Shown here: positions 42,301 through 50,676 of the stretch, in pieces | Numbering within the stretch: position 1 is the stretch's first letter | Layout: each line of letters starts with the position of its first letter | NCBI RefSeq assembly: GCF_015097055.1 | Contig: NZ_AP023366.1 | Coordinates: 3,189,001-3,253,000 of the forward strand | Direction: 5' to 3' | DNA from: Effusibacillus dendaii | GTDB lineage: Bacteria > Bacillota > Bacilli > Tumebacillales > Effusibacillaceae | Length of the DNA: 64,000 nucleotides | Notes under the pieces: generated by a model | Seen by the model: only the letters and a program-made list of their open reading frames with translations | Told to the model about the DNA's origin: nothing | Database searches by the model: none | Program-made: the position numbers and the translations under genes

Positions 42301-42521
42301 CGATTGTATACCTGCCGCCGTTGCAGGGTGTATTCCAAACGGTTGCCTTATCACCGTTGCACTGGCTGATTATTCTTGCCATCGGAGGGTCGATTTCGAT
42401 GCTCACCCGACCGGTTGCCCGGCTTGTTGCGATCACCGGTCAAAAACTCCAGGTCCTGATTCAGGCGTCAGCCGCCAACAGAATATCGGGCCGTTTTCAG
42501 CAACCGCAGACTGCCGCATGA
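39399..42521 (+). CDS. Large P-type ATPase, type-IIA core with N-terminal HMA-like domain (1)
   Basis: The product has 1040 residues. Residues 1-60 form an HMA-like fold without CxxC (IPGRIRIQVHSL, then NPITGRVLILFDE). The rest is a complete P-type pump: TGES (Thr 268), PEGLP (Glu 385), DKTGT (Asp 427) and GDGVND (Asp 754), with ion-site residues in helices 5 and 6 as in Ca2+-ATPase (NLGEVIYA, NLFTDALPS). Catalysis should be intact. The ion could be Ca2+, Mn2+ or Mg2+; this is not decidable here. ATG 39399 follows GAAAGGGGG. Confidence 0.92.
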   Translation: MFGRAIPGRIRIQVHSLKHNHFLKREWERKLLQLAGVMGVEANPITGRVLILFDESAVTADQIGEWVEEIEEIYAMAEESGELTKAAAEAASTAEAWLEAGEYQEWHARPIEAAIELLRTNENGLPSSEINQRLARHGPNALQEAPRPGWWRLFFRQFANFMTIALMASAFATLLLGRVMDAASIFAVLLLNASLGTFQERKAEDEAQALRKLTAPTAKVLRDGQEVEVPANTLVPGDVIVVDPGDQIPADARLIDCWNLEVDESSLTGESVPVRKKSGLCNNDTALADRTNMLFMGSHVTRGRARSVVVATGMETELGRLFALIQKQPEESTPLQKKLNVLGQYLVYVSLGISLFVMLIGLLRGNPFADMLMTAISLATSAIPEGLPIMITIALAVGMRRMVGKNALVRKLSALETLGRATVICTDKTGTLTKNEMTVRAVSTAVKTWDVSGNGFAPIGQFTENEQLTDVKKEADLEWLLRAATLCSDAKLLHNGTEEWEAALAQGGLSSFDEGWTIQGDPTEGSILVAAAKAGILPESCRKPWERLKETPFESERRRMSVVCRDSGNQCKLIVKGAIEDLLMLCDRVQVDGQLETLTESHKNLIMEKNDQFASRALRVLAVAYRPLPDDYDPVGEEGEMDEQNLIFLGIIGMIDPPRDQVKESIAHCQKAGIKVVMITGDHPQTAAAIARELNLLSDGGRVLTGPELDQLTDDELVELVPSVDVYARVSPHHKLRIVASFKKRGEIVVMTGDGVNDSPAVKQADVGIAMGRAGVDVTKQASSMIITDDNFVTICKGVQEGRSILGNIRKSLGYLLSGNLGEVIYATLAVLIGMPLPLVPIQILLINLFTDALPSIALAMGNSIGDQNALSLRSARDVTDRNLITQIVARGVVIGLTTMAVFSGTLALTGNLMLARTMAFMTVCASELIQAVDWWRNDEADKKHSSLLLQDRFMTGTLAVSWAGLLSIVYLPPLQGVFQTVALSPLHWLIILAIGGSISMLTRPVARLVAITGQKLQVLIQASAANRISGRFQQPQTAA

Positions 42522-42567
42522 TTCCATTGGAGATGGTGATACTACAGGCTAGAAAGGGGGATGTTAC

Positions 42568-42747
42568 ATGGAACCGTTAGAATGGATTCTGGCAGGCGCA
42601 GTGGTATATGCTCTATTCCCCGGCGTTCGGCGGGCCGTAGGAAAAACATGGAACGGTCTGCAGTCGGCAACCAACCAGGCGATGGAGGGTGTGGGGCAGA
42701 CTGCACAAAAGAAGATGAATACCATGGATTCGCCGGAAAATCGTTAA
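42568..42747 (+). CDS. Small single-helix protein between P-type ATPase genes
   Basis: The 59-residue product has the strong site GAAAGGGGG. One short membrane segment (WILAGAVVYALFPGV) is followed by a basic turn (RRAVGKTW) and a hydrophilic helix (LQSATNQAMEGVGQTAQKKM). The hydrophobic-Pro-xx-Arg pattern is shared with the small protein at 50313-50507. It may be a regulatory subunit of the neighbouring pump, as small membrane peptides are for other P-type ATPases; that is inference. Confidence 0.7.
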   Translation: MEPLEWILAGAVVYALFPGVRRAVGKTWNGLQSATNQAMEGVGQTAQKKMNTMDSPENR

Positions 42748-42753
42748 ATGCAA

Positions 42754-42792
42754 TGGGCCTTCTGCCGGATTTTTCCGCTTGGAAGGCCCTTT
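42754..42792 (+). terminator. Hairpin between small protein and pseudo-ATPase genes
   Basis: GGGCCTT (42755-42761) pairs with AAGGCCC (42783-42789), followed by TTT. It is probably an attenuating or weak terminator inside the cluster. Confidence 0.6.
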
Positions 42793-42836
42793 CTCTAAGA
42801 TGGTGTGCCTATTTTCCAAACAAAGAGGTGATCCAT

Positions 42837-45620
42837 TTGCCAGGCGCGATTGGAACCATAGGAATTTTCGCTATACGGTTGGCAGCTATACCAGGACTGT
42901 TTATCCGTCACATGTTGCAAAACGGATCGTCTGCTGCATCCTCGATGATGGGGCAACAGGTGCAGGAGCGGGAGGAACGGGCAAGCGCACGGCGTCCGGA
43001 AGAAGTTCCATTGGCCGATGGGTGGGAAACCGGACTTACTGAGCAGGAGGCCAAGCGACGGCTGGCAGCGCACGGTTCTAACGAATATCGACCGATACCG
43101 AGCCATATCCAGTTGTTGGGACAAACGTTGAAAAGTGCATCCACCCTCAGTTTGCTGGGGCTAGCCGTGTTCGCTCTTGTAATGGGCAAATATGTTGATG
43201 CGGCAATCGTCTTTGTCACATTTGCCGTATTGGGGGCTGTTTCTGTACGTGTAAAGGTGAAGGCGGCGCAAAATCATCGCCGTATGTTGGAAACGGAAGC
43301 AACAGCGTCCGTTCTCCGGGATGGAAAAATTTGCGAGATTGCTCCCGCATATGTCGTGCCCGGTGATCTGATATTTGTACGGCAGGGTGATGTGGTGCCC
43401 GCTGACGCGGTCGTTTTACGATCCGAACATCTGAAGGTCCGCGAAAAGCAGGTTCGGGGAAATGGGAACCGTGCCGATTTTTATCTGGTTGCAAAAGCAG
43501 CCCTTGATAATGGCCATTTGCCGCAGGTTCTGCCGCTTCATAACGTGGCCGAGGCAAACAGGCTGTATGCGGGATCGATGGTAGTTGGCGGATCTGCAAA
43601 GGCGTTGGTGACCTCAACAGGAAGAGCCACTCACCATTGGCAGCTGCATCAACATCCAAAACAACATGAAACATTCACAGAACAACGGTATTTCAAGTTT
43701 GCCGAAAAATTGACGAAGTACGGGTGGCTGGCTATTTTGGCGGTAGGGGTCTTGGTGCTTGCAGTCAGATGGTCCGGCTCAGCAGCATTGGAGACAGCTA
43801 TAGCAATTGGCACATCTGTAATTCCTGGCGGATTTTCGCTGCCGATCGTATTGGCGTTCTGGACGGCCATGCATCGAACAAGCCGAAAAGCTCAGGATCT
43901 TCCCGATTTACACGCGGCAGACCGGCTGGAAGACACCAAACTGGTCATCCTGTCTGAACAGGCAGTCACACGAAGGATACAGATCAAAAAGCTGTTCTGT
44001 CCGCAATCTCGCTGGCAGGTAAAACCGGATCTGCAGGATCATATGCACACCGGCAGGCTTCGTTTCTACCAAAATGGGATTTTGCAGGAGCCAAGCGGCA
44101 GACCGGAATGTAAAGCCCTTGTGCAGGCCGCCAAGCTGTTTGCAAGGGCGGAAGGGGATTGCGGTCCTTATGATCAAGCGGTTAACCGCTTGTACGACAA
44201 TTTCGGCTTGTCAGGTGCTCAGCGGACCGATTGGGAGTGGATCGGGCAAGGTGTTTTGGAATCGCACGGTCTGTTTGAATCACGGATGTTTAAGGATCCA
44301 ACAGGACGTGTGGTGGAAGTGGTGCGCGGACCTGCAGAACGTTTGTATGAAAGCTGCAGCCGAGTCATCTCTCCCTTGCACGATCTTGCAAATCTGGATG
44401 TGACAGGGAGTTCCCTTGCTGATGACCAAGCAGCGGAAGCGCTGCAAAGTTGGCTGGAAACTACCCGGCGGCATTATGAACAAACGATCGGTTTCGCCTG
44501 TCGGGTACATGCGGATTCGCTTGGGGAAGCAGGTTCTCTGATTTGGCTGGGAGCCATCTCTTACCAAACCGAATATGAAACGTCCGCTCCTTTATTGGAA
44601 CGGTTCGTAAAATTGGGCCTGCCAGTCCTGTTGACCGTTCAGGAGCATGTGTTAAGCGACCCGGCATTTCGAAGGTCGGTTTCATTCGATGGTATTAGGT
44701 GCAAGGTGGTCTCCGCCGGGGAATTGGGCCGGACGATGGAGCAGGAAGCAATAGACAATTACGATTTGTGGATCGTGTCTGCCCATTCGGAGGAACGGTT
44801 GAAATTGATCCAGAAACTGAGGGAAGTCTTCTCGCATATCTGTTTTGTCGGTTGCCGCGATCAGGAGAGAGCTTATTTTGGCGCCGCCTGGACAGCGGTG
44901 GAACAGGGGATTAGACGCGGATTGCATGACGTATTGGAAGCGATTGAGGAAGCACGTCACGCGAAATCGCGGATCAGCCATGCAAACGGATTTATCCTCA
45001 GCGGAAATGTCGGTGAAGCGGTGTTTTCATTGCTCGCCGGTCTTACGGGTGCACAGCAGGCACTGACACCTATCAACATCAATCTGCTGACAAACGTATT
45101 CGCTTCGATTGGACTGGCAGCCGGTCGGCGAAAGATGGATCGGCAGCAACCGACGGAAGGAAAAAATCTGAGCAAACTGCACAAACCGATCGTAACACAC
45201 GGCTTGATGTCCGGTTCGGTTGCGATGCTCTCATACGCAGGAGGGCTGTTGATCAGCGGCGATCCGTTTTTTGCAAGCACGTTTGCGTTTGCAACGCTGA
45301 TTCTGTCCCAATTGTGGCAAGCCGTTCACTGGCGGCGGCAGTCACGAGTGGCAAAACTGAAGGATATGGTCGAGGATCGAGTGTTGGCAGTCAGCCTGCT
45401 GGGATCGCTGGCGATTTTAGTGGCAAGCGTTTATATGCCAGGGGTGACGCAACTGTTGCAGACAACGCCGCTTGCCCTGCAGGATTGGCTTGCAGCTATG
45501 GCGATTGCGGGCGCGGTGGGTCCGCTTGCTTCCAAAAGCGAAAATTCAGTTTGGCCAGTCGTCAAACGAATGGCGGGATGGTTGCAGGCAAAGGAAAGAA
45601 ACTTGCAGACAGCTGCCTGA
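42837..45620 (+). CDS. P-type ATPase paralogue lacking all catalytic motifs (pseudo-ATPase)
   Basis: The product has 927 residues from TTG 42837 (site AAAGAGGTGATCC); upstream frame to 42561 overlaps another gene. The layout copies the pumps on either side: N-terminal helix, actuator region, helix 4, nucleotide region, helices 5-10. However, PEGLP is PGGFSLP (Gly 331), DKTGT is SEQAVT (Glu 374), TGES is replaced by VRGNGN, and GDGVND is absent. GNVGEAVF (Glu 727) and NLLTN remain in helices 5 and 6. The frame is unbroken over 2.8 kb, so a non-catalytic role is more likely than recent decay. It lacks the HMA-like domain. Confidence 0.85.
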   Translation: MPGAIGTIGIFAIRLAAIPGLFIRHMLQNGSSAASSMMGQQVQEREERASARRPEEVPLADGWETGLTEQEAKRRLAAHGSNEYRPIPSHIQLLGQTLKSASTLSLLGLAVFALVMGKYVDAAIVFVTFAVLGAVSVRVKVKAAQNHRRMLETEATASVLRDGKICEIAPAYVVPGDLIFVRQGDVVPADAVVLRSEHLKVREKQVRGNGNRADFYLVAKAALDNGHLPQVLPLHNVAEANRLYAGSMVVGGSAKALVTSTGRATHHWQLHQHPKQHETFTEQRYFKFAEKLTKYGWLAILAVGVLVLAVRWSGSAALETAIAIGTSVIPGGFSLPIVLAFWTAMHRTSRKAQDLPDLHAADRLEDTKLVILSEQAVTRRIQIKKLFCPQSRWQVKPDLQDHMHTGRLRFYQNGILQEPSGRPECKALVQAAKLFARAEGDCGPYDQAVNRLYDNFGLSGAQRTDWEWIGQGVLESHGLFESRMFKDPTGRVVEVVRGPAERLYESCSRVISPLHDLANLDVTGSSLADDQAAEALQSWLETTRRHYEQTIGFACRVHADSLGEAGSLIWLGAISYQTEYETSAPLLERFVKLGLPVLLTVQEHVLSDPAFRRSVSFDGIRCKVVSAGELGRTMEQEAIDNYDLWIVSAHSEERLKLIQKLREVFSHICFVGCRDQERAYFGAAWTAVEQGIRRGLHDVLEAIEEARHAKSRISHANGFILSGNVGEAVFSLLAGLTGAQQALTPININLLTNVFASIGLAAGRRKMDRQQPTEGKNLSKLHKPIVTHGLMSGSVAMLSYAGGLLISGDPFFASTFAFATLILSQLWQAVHWRRQSRVAKLKDMVEDRVLAVSLLGSLAILVASVYMPGVTQLLQTTPLALQDWLAAMAIAGAVGPLASKSENSVWPVVKRMAGWLQAKERNLQTAA

Positions 45621-45662
45621 AAGTCGGCTGCTGCAGAGATTTGTTGAAAGAAGGGTTCCGTT

Positions 45663-48600
45663 TTGCAAGGTAACAGAGATATTTCCGTTCGTCCGACGGG
45701 GTGGACCGATTTTCCGTTTGGTCGCTTGATCCACCGGCTGCCTGGACGAGTGCGATTTCAAATAAACAGATTGCCAGGGAATCAGGCTATGGCCAATCTT
45801 ATCCGTGACATCTGCGGCCAGATCAACGGGGTCAAACAAGTAACCGTTAATCCTGTCACCGGCCGTATGTTGCTGCTGTTTGATGAAACGAAACTTACCG
45901 GAGACCAGTTGCTGGGGCTATTGCTCGAAGCAGACGTACTGTTTGTATCCCAACAGGCGGTAGCGGCTGCGAAAGAAACATCGGCCACAGACGGTCATCC
46001 TGTGACTGTAAAGGAGGCCCAAACGGACGCGGGCGCGTCAAACGCTGAGGGATCCGCTGCCGTAGACGGCAACCTTGCAGTCGAAACGGACTGGCATGCG
46101 CTTCCGCCGAGCGAAATTGTGGAACGGCTGCACAGTAACAGCAGCAGCGGGCTCGATCGCAACGAAGTGATGGAACGCCGTCGGTTTTTTGGAACGAACG
46201 AACTGCCGAAGGTGGAACGTCCAGCTTGGTATCGAACGCTGCTGCGCCAATTTTTTAATTTTACTACGTTTACCATGGTGGGGATCTCGGCGCTGCCTAT
46301 TTTCCTGGGTCGAATCCGCGATACGGCGGGCGTGCTGCTGGTGCTTGCCGTCAATGCGGTGATCGGCACCTATCAGGAACAGAAGGCGCAAAAAGATGTG
46401 GAGGCGTTAAAAAAACTGTCTGTGCATCATGCGAAAGCGATCCGTTCCGGTGAGGAAATCCGGATATTGGCCGATCAACTGGTGCCGGGTGACATTTTGC
46501 TGTTGGAAGCGGGTGATCGGGTTCCGGCCGATGCCATTTTGGTAGACAGTTCAAATGTCGAAGTTGACGAATCCGCTCTGACAGGTGAATCTCTGCCCGT
46601 TCCCAAAATGGCGGCGATTGTATGTGAAACGGAAACTCCCTTGGCGGAACGAAAAAATATGGTCTACATGGGCACCTTGCTGACGCGAGGGCGGGCCCGG
46701 GCGATTGTTGTCGCAACAGGCAGACAGACTGAAATGGGACGGTTGACCCACGTTTTGCAGAATGTGGAAAGCAGACCCACGCCACTGCAAAAAAAATTAA
46801 ACGTGGTGGCCCGAACGCTTGTCATCTCAGCTTTGGCGATTGCGGGCGCGGTAGGCGCCGCCCGCTTTATACAGGGATATTCGTTGATCGATACATTAAT
46901 GACAGGGGTATCGGTGGCCACAACAGCCATTTCAGAAGGATTGCCGATCATGATTACGGTTGCGCTGGTGACCGGCATGCGCCGGATGGTTCGTCACAAA
47001 GCGGTCGTACGGCAGCTGGCGGCACTGGAAACGTTGGCCAAAGTGGACATCATCTGTTGTGACAAAACAGGCACATTGACCACCAATCAAATGACTGTCA
47101 GGCAAGTGGTTTGCGGCGAACGGGAATGGAGCGTAACGGGCCACGGCTATCAACGGACAGGAAACTTTCTGGAAAACGGGCAGTCGGTCGAGTCCCGTAG
47201 CAACCGGAATTTGGGGTGGATTGCGACGATTGCCGCTGTCTGTAATGATGCATCGATTATGCCTGACGGTCACACATGGGAAATCAAAGGGGATCCGACG
47301 GAAGCGGCGCTCTTGGTGGCTGCTGCCAAAGCGGGAATTTTGCAGGATGTGTGCCGCAACGAATGGCAAAGATTGCACGAACTCCCATTTGATTCGGAAC
47401 GCCGCCGGATGAGCGTTGTTTGCCGAAATCAGATTGGCGAATATTACCTGTTCTGTAAAGGCGCGGTTGATGAATTATTGAAAATATGCGATCATGCATT
47501 GACCGAAGAATCGACTCGACCGCTTGATACCCGTTTGCGAACGAAACTGATCGAACAGGAATACAAGGCGGCGGAACAGGGGATGCGGGTGCTTGGGGTT
47601 GCCTACAAACGTCTCGATCATTTGCCGTCCACACCTCTTAACGAATGGGAGAGCGGCCTGGTTTTTGGCGGCATGTTTGCGATGATGGACCCGTTGCGGC
47701 AAGATGTGCAAACGAGTATCGAAACATGCAGACAATCGGGGATGGAAGTGGTGATGATTACGGGCGATCACCCAAAAACGGCTCAGGCCATCAGTCGGGA
47801 ACTGGGATTCGTGTGCAGTGATCAGCAGATTTTGTCCGGTACCGAATTGGATCGCATGTCAGATGAGGAACTGATGAAAGCCACCCGTCAAATCAAAATA
47901 TATAGCCGTGTTTCGCCAGCCGGAAAGCAGCGAATTGTGTCCGCCCTGCAAAAACGCGGCCTGGTCGTGGCGATGACCGGTGACGGTGTGAATGATGCGC
48001 CTGCGCTGAAACAAGCGGATGTTGGCATCGCGCTTGGTTCAGGCACGGATGTGGCAAAAGAATCATCCGCGCTGGTGCTCGCAAACGATCATTTCAGCGC
48101 GATTGTAAAAGCGATCCGGCAGGGCAGAACGGTGCTCAGCAATATTCGCAGCACCATCGGATACATATTTACAGGCAACTTGGCTGAAGTTTTGTACGCA
48201 TCGTTAGTAGTGGCAGCCGGATTGCCGTTGCCGCTGATGCCGCTGCAGATGATGCTGATGAACATTCTGACCGACTCGTTGCCGACCCTGATTATGACGC
48301 TTGGACAGCCATCGGCGAGACGCAACCAGCAATCGGTTGAACGGTTGCCTTCCGTTCGCGATGTATTCGATTCGACGCTGCTTACCCGTGTCACAGCAGG
48401 CGGGCTGCCTGTTGGTCTGGCTACAGCCGCTTTGTTTATCGGCGTACTGGCGATCACCCACAACCCGGCGCTCGCCAGTACGATGGCGTTGGCTGCTCTG
48501 GCGCTGGGAAAATTGGCTCTGGTGCCCGAGTGGCGGCGTGCCAGCGGCAGCGCAAGCTTGCGGCAGGATTACATGATGCTGACTACGCTTGCCGTTTCCT

Positions 48601-48842
48601 TGACCGGACTTTTGGCGTCGATCTATTTGCCGCAGCTGCGCGGCGTGTTCAACAGTGTTCCATTGGGTGTCCATCATTGGGCGGTGATTGCGGCATCCGT
48701 ATTTACGGCAAGGCGGCTGGCTGAGCCGTTAACCCGCATGGCATTGGGACTGGTTCGTTATGTGGCTCTACTGGGACAGTCGATTCGATTCAGCTCCGCT
48801 GTCGGTCGTTACACGGCTGCTTCGCATACCGGCTGCCAATAG
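45663..48842 (+). CDS. Large P-type ATPase, type-IIA core with N-terminal HMA-like domain (2)
   Basis: The product has 1059 residues from TTG 45663 (site AGAAGGG). The HMA-like domain (LPGRVRFQINRLPG, then NPVTGRMLLLFDE) lacks Cys. A linker rich in Ala, Thr and Glu leads to a full pump with TGES (Thr 307), EGLP in SEGLPIMIT (Ser replaces the usual Pro), DKTGT (Asp 467), [20 protein letters not shown] and ion-site helices NLAEVLYA and NILTDSLPT. It is probably active. It follows the pseudo-ATPase by 42 bp. Its last 75 bp overlap the convergent MFS gene. Confidence 0.92.
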   Translation: MQGNRDISVRPTGWTDFPFGRLIHRLPGRVRFQINRLPGNQAMANLIRDICGQINGVKQVTVNPVTGRMLLLFDETKLTGDQLLGLLLEADVLFVSQQAVAAAKETSATDGHPVTVKEAQTDAGASNAEGSAAVDGNLAVETDWHALPPSEIVERLHSNSSSGLDRNEVMERRRFFGTNELPKVERPAWYRTLLRQFFNFTTFTMVGISALPIFLGRIRDTAGVLLVLAVNAVIGTYQEQKAQKDVEALKKLSVHHAKAIRSGEEIRILADQLVPGDILLLEAGDRVPADAILVDSSNVEVDESALTGESLPVPKMAAIVCETETPLAERKNMVYMGTLLTRGRARAIVVATGRQTEMGRLTHVLQNVESRPTPLQKKLNVVARTLVISALAIAGAVGAARFIQGYSLIDTLMTGVSVATTAISEGLPIMITVALVTGMRRMVRHKAVVRQLAALETLAKVDIICCDKTGTLTTNQMTVRQVVCGEREWSVTGHGYQRTGNFLENGQSVESRSNRNLGWIATIAAVCNDASIMPDGHTWEIKGDPTEAALLVAAAKAGILQDVCRNEWQRLHELPFDSERRRMSVVCRNQIGEYYLFCKGAVDELLKICDHALTEESTRPLDTRLRTKLIEQEYKAAEQGMRVLGVAYKRLDHLPSTPLNEWESGLVFGGMFAMMDPLRQDVQTSIETCRQSGMEVVMITGDHPKTAQAISRELGFVCSDQQILSGTELDRMSDEELMKATRQIKIYSRVSPAGKQRIVSALQKRGLVVAMTGDGVNDAPALKQADVGIALGSGTDVAKESSALVLANDHFSAIVKAIRQGRTVLSNIRSTIGYIFTGNLAEVLYASLVVAAGLPLPLMPLQMMLMNILTDSLPTLIMTLGQPSARRNQQSVERLPSVRDVFDSTLLTRVTAGGLPVGLATAALFIGVLAITHNPALASTMALAALALGKLALVPEWRRASGSASLRQDYMMLTTLAVSLTGLLASIYLPQLRGVFNSVPLGVHHWAVIAASVFTARRLAEPLTRMALGLVRYVALLGQSIRFSSAVGRYTAASHTGCQ

Positions 48843-50087
48843 GAAACAAATCAACAGCAGTGCGGCTAAAAAGTAAAGTCCCGCTTCCACTTTTCCGGTG
48901 GAAGTCTTCAAGAATCCAATCGCGTAAGGCCCCAGGAAACCGCCCAGATTTCCTACCGAGTTAATAACGGCGATTCCCACTGCGGCGGCCGCTTCGCTGA
49001 GAAACAACGCCGGCAGGGACCAAAACGGGCCAAAGAAACTGAAAATGCCCACCGTCGCCAGACTCATCATCAGAATCGAAATAACAGGATCTGTTGTTAT
49101 TCCGCAACCGATCAATCCGATCGCGCCAATGAACGGAGGAATCGCTGTATGCCAGCGCCGTTCCCCCGTTCGGTCCGATCGACGGCCCCAGTAAATCATG
49201 GCGATCGCGCCGGCTATATAAGGAAGCATCGCGATTAAACCGACCTCAGTATTCGTCAGTAATTTGGAGAATGATTTAATAATCGTCGGCATCCAGAAAT
49301 TGATGCCGTATAATCCGGTGACCAGCGTAAAGTACACCAGGGCAAGATACCATACTCGCGGATTGGCCAAAACCTGTTTGGTAGACAGGGTGTTCCGATT
49401 CGCCTTTGCCTCTTGTTCCTTCCGCAATTCGGTCAGCAACCACTGTTTTTCTTCTTCTGTCAGCCAGTTGGCGTGTTCAGGGCGATCGGTCAAGTAGAAG
49501 TAGGTAATAATGCCAAAAATGACAGCCGGCAGCCCTTCGATAATAAACAGCCAGCGCCATCCCGGCATACCCGCCCAATGGATATGGTCCATAATCCAGG
49601 TGGAGAGGGGAGCGCCAATAATGTTGGAGACTGTCAGGGCGGTCATAAACAGAGCGAACGCGCGGGCCTGTTCCTTTCGCCGAAACCAATATGTGATATA
49701 CAGAATAATGCCGGGGAAAAACCCTGCTTCCGCCAACCCCAGTACAAATCGCAAAATGTACATGTGAGTCGCGTTTTGCGCCCAGGCGGTAATGATGACG
49801 ACAATTCCCCAACTGATCAAAATGCGCGCGATCCAAATGCGTGCTCCGATGCGGTGCATCAGAATATTGCTGGGAACTTCGAAAAGGAAATAGCCAATAA
49901 AGAAAATTCCGGAAATTAACCCCATAACGGTACTCGTTAAACCTAACGCCTTGTTCATGTCGAGCGCCGCATAGCCGATGTTCACCCGGTCCAAAAACGA
50001 AATGATGTACAACACAAAAATATACGGAATAATGCGGTAACTTATTTTTCTGATGGTACGCTGTTCAATTGTTTGCACGCTCTGCAC
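48768..50087 (-). CDS. MFS transporter, anion:cation symporter (ACS) family
   Basis: The product has 439 residues and twelve membrane helices. The first-helix motif SFLDRVNIGYAALDMNKALG and the loop RIGARIWIARILISWG fit the ACS group (organic and aromatic acid uptake, such as 4-hydroxyphenylacetate, phthalate or tartrate). The aromatic meta-cleavage operon 3 kb away suggests import of its substrate, which is inference. The gene is convergent with and overlaps the end of the preceding ATPase gene. Confidence 0.92.
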   Translation of the reverse strand: MQSVQTIEQRTIRKISYRIIPYIFVLYIISFLDRVNIGYAALDMNKALGLTSTVMGLISGIFFIGYFLFEVPSNILMHRIGARIWIARILISWGIVVIITAWAQNATHMYILRFVLGLAEAGFFPGIILYITYWFRRKEQARAFALFMTALTVSNIIGAPLSTWIMDHIHWAGMPGWRWLFIIEGLPAVIFGIITYFYLTDRPEHANWLTEEEKQWLLTELRKEQEAKANRNTLSTKQVLANPRVWYLALVYFTLVTGLYGINFWMPTIIKSFSKLLTNTEVGLIAMLPYIAGAIAMIYWGRRSDRTGERRWHTAIPPFIGAIGLIGCGITTDPVISILMMSLATVGIFSFFGPFWSLPALFLSEAAAAVGIAVINSVGNLGGFLGPYAIGFLKTSTGKVEAGLYFLAALLLICFLLAAGMRSSRVTTDSGAESNRLSQ

Positions 50088-50212
50088 CGGCGGTTCCCCC
50101 TACATAAAAAAATTGGCATACTTAAAAAATAAATATTCTGATAACAATATAATATTTCAACAATACGGAAAATAGCAAGCGGCCTTCTCGCGGTTCAGCT
50201 TGTTTGCATGGG

Positions 50213-50238
50213 AAAAAAGCCTTCACGAAAAGGCTTTC
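50213..50238 (-). terminator. Terminator of small membrane-protein gene
   Basis: On the minus strand AAAGCCTT-TTCGTG-AAGGCTTTTTT, downstream of the gene at 50313-50507. Confidence 0.75.
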
Positions 50239-50312
50239 GAATAGAGCTGCGAATTGTCTGATTCGCTGAAGTGTTTACTTAATGAGGTTTTCGAAAAAAG
50301 TAATGTGCCTGA

Positions 50313-50507
50313 TTATTGTAAAGGCGGTTCGTTCGGCGCGTTCGGATTTCCTCCCGCTTCCCGTACCTGATCGACCAAATCCAAAACTGCGGCAGTTCCT
50401 TTGACAGCGGCCCGCCGGGTAGCTTTCCGCGCTTCCGGGGAAACGGCCAGAATGACAGCCACCGCAGTCAGTGCGATACCGAATGGGGACCGAAAAAAAC
50501 GCATCAT
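50313..50507 (-). CDS. Small single-helix protein of P-type ATPase cluster
   Basis: The 64-residue product has the site TTGGAGGCG. One membrane segment (FGIALTAVAVILAVSPEAR) is followed by a basic helix (KATRRAAVKGTAAVLDLVDQV) and a polar tail ending NAPNEPPLQ. It shares the hydrophobic-Pro-xx-Arg-(Arg/Lys)-Ala pattern with the protein at 42568-42747. It is divergent from the HMA/P1B-like pseudo-ATPase, so the two share an upstream region. Confidence 0.68.
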   Translation of the reverse strand: MMRFFRSPFGIALTAVAVILAVSPEARKATRRAAVKGTAAVLDLVDQVREAGGNPNAPNEPPLQ

Positions 50508-50676
50508 GAACAAACGCCTCCAACAGGTAGATTCAACTGGCTGATTCAACCAATCGAGTAAAGCATTCCCGCTTATGACCAATTTATGCAGGGCAATTAC
50601 TCATAAAAATTGGTGGTGCCGTACATACTACCCGCTATTAAACAACCCTGCAAAATAATGGATAAGGAGAAAGCCG

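Noticed and set aside
42561-42836. Upstream extension of the pseudo-ATPase
   Set aside because: This frame overlaps the small protein at 42568-42747, which has its own strong ribosome site and protein-like sequence; TTG 42837 is better placed.
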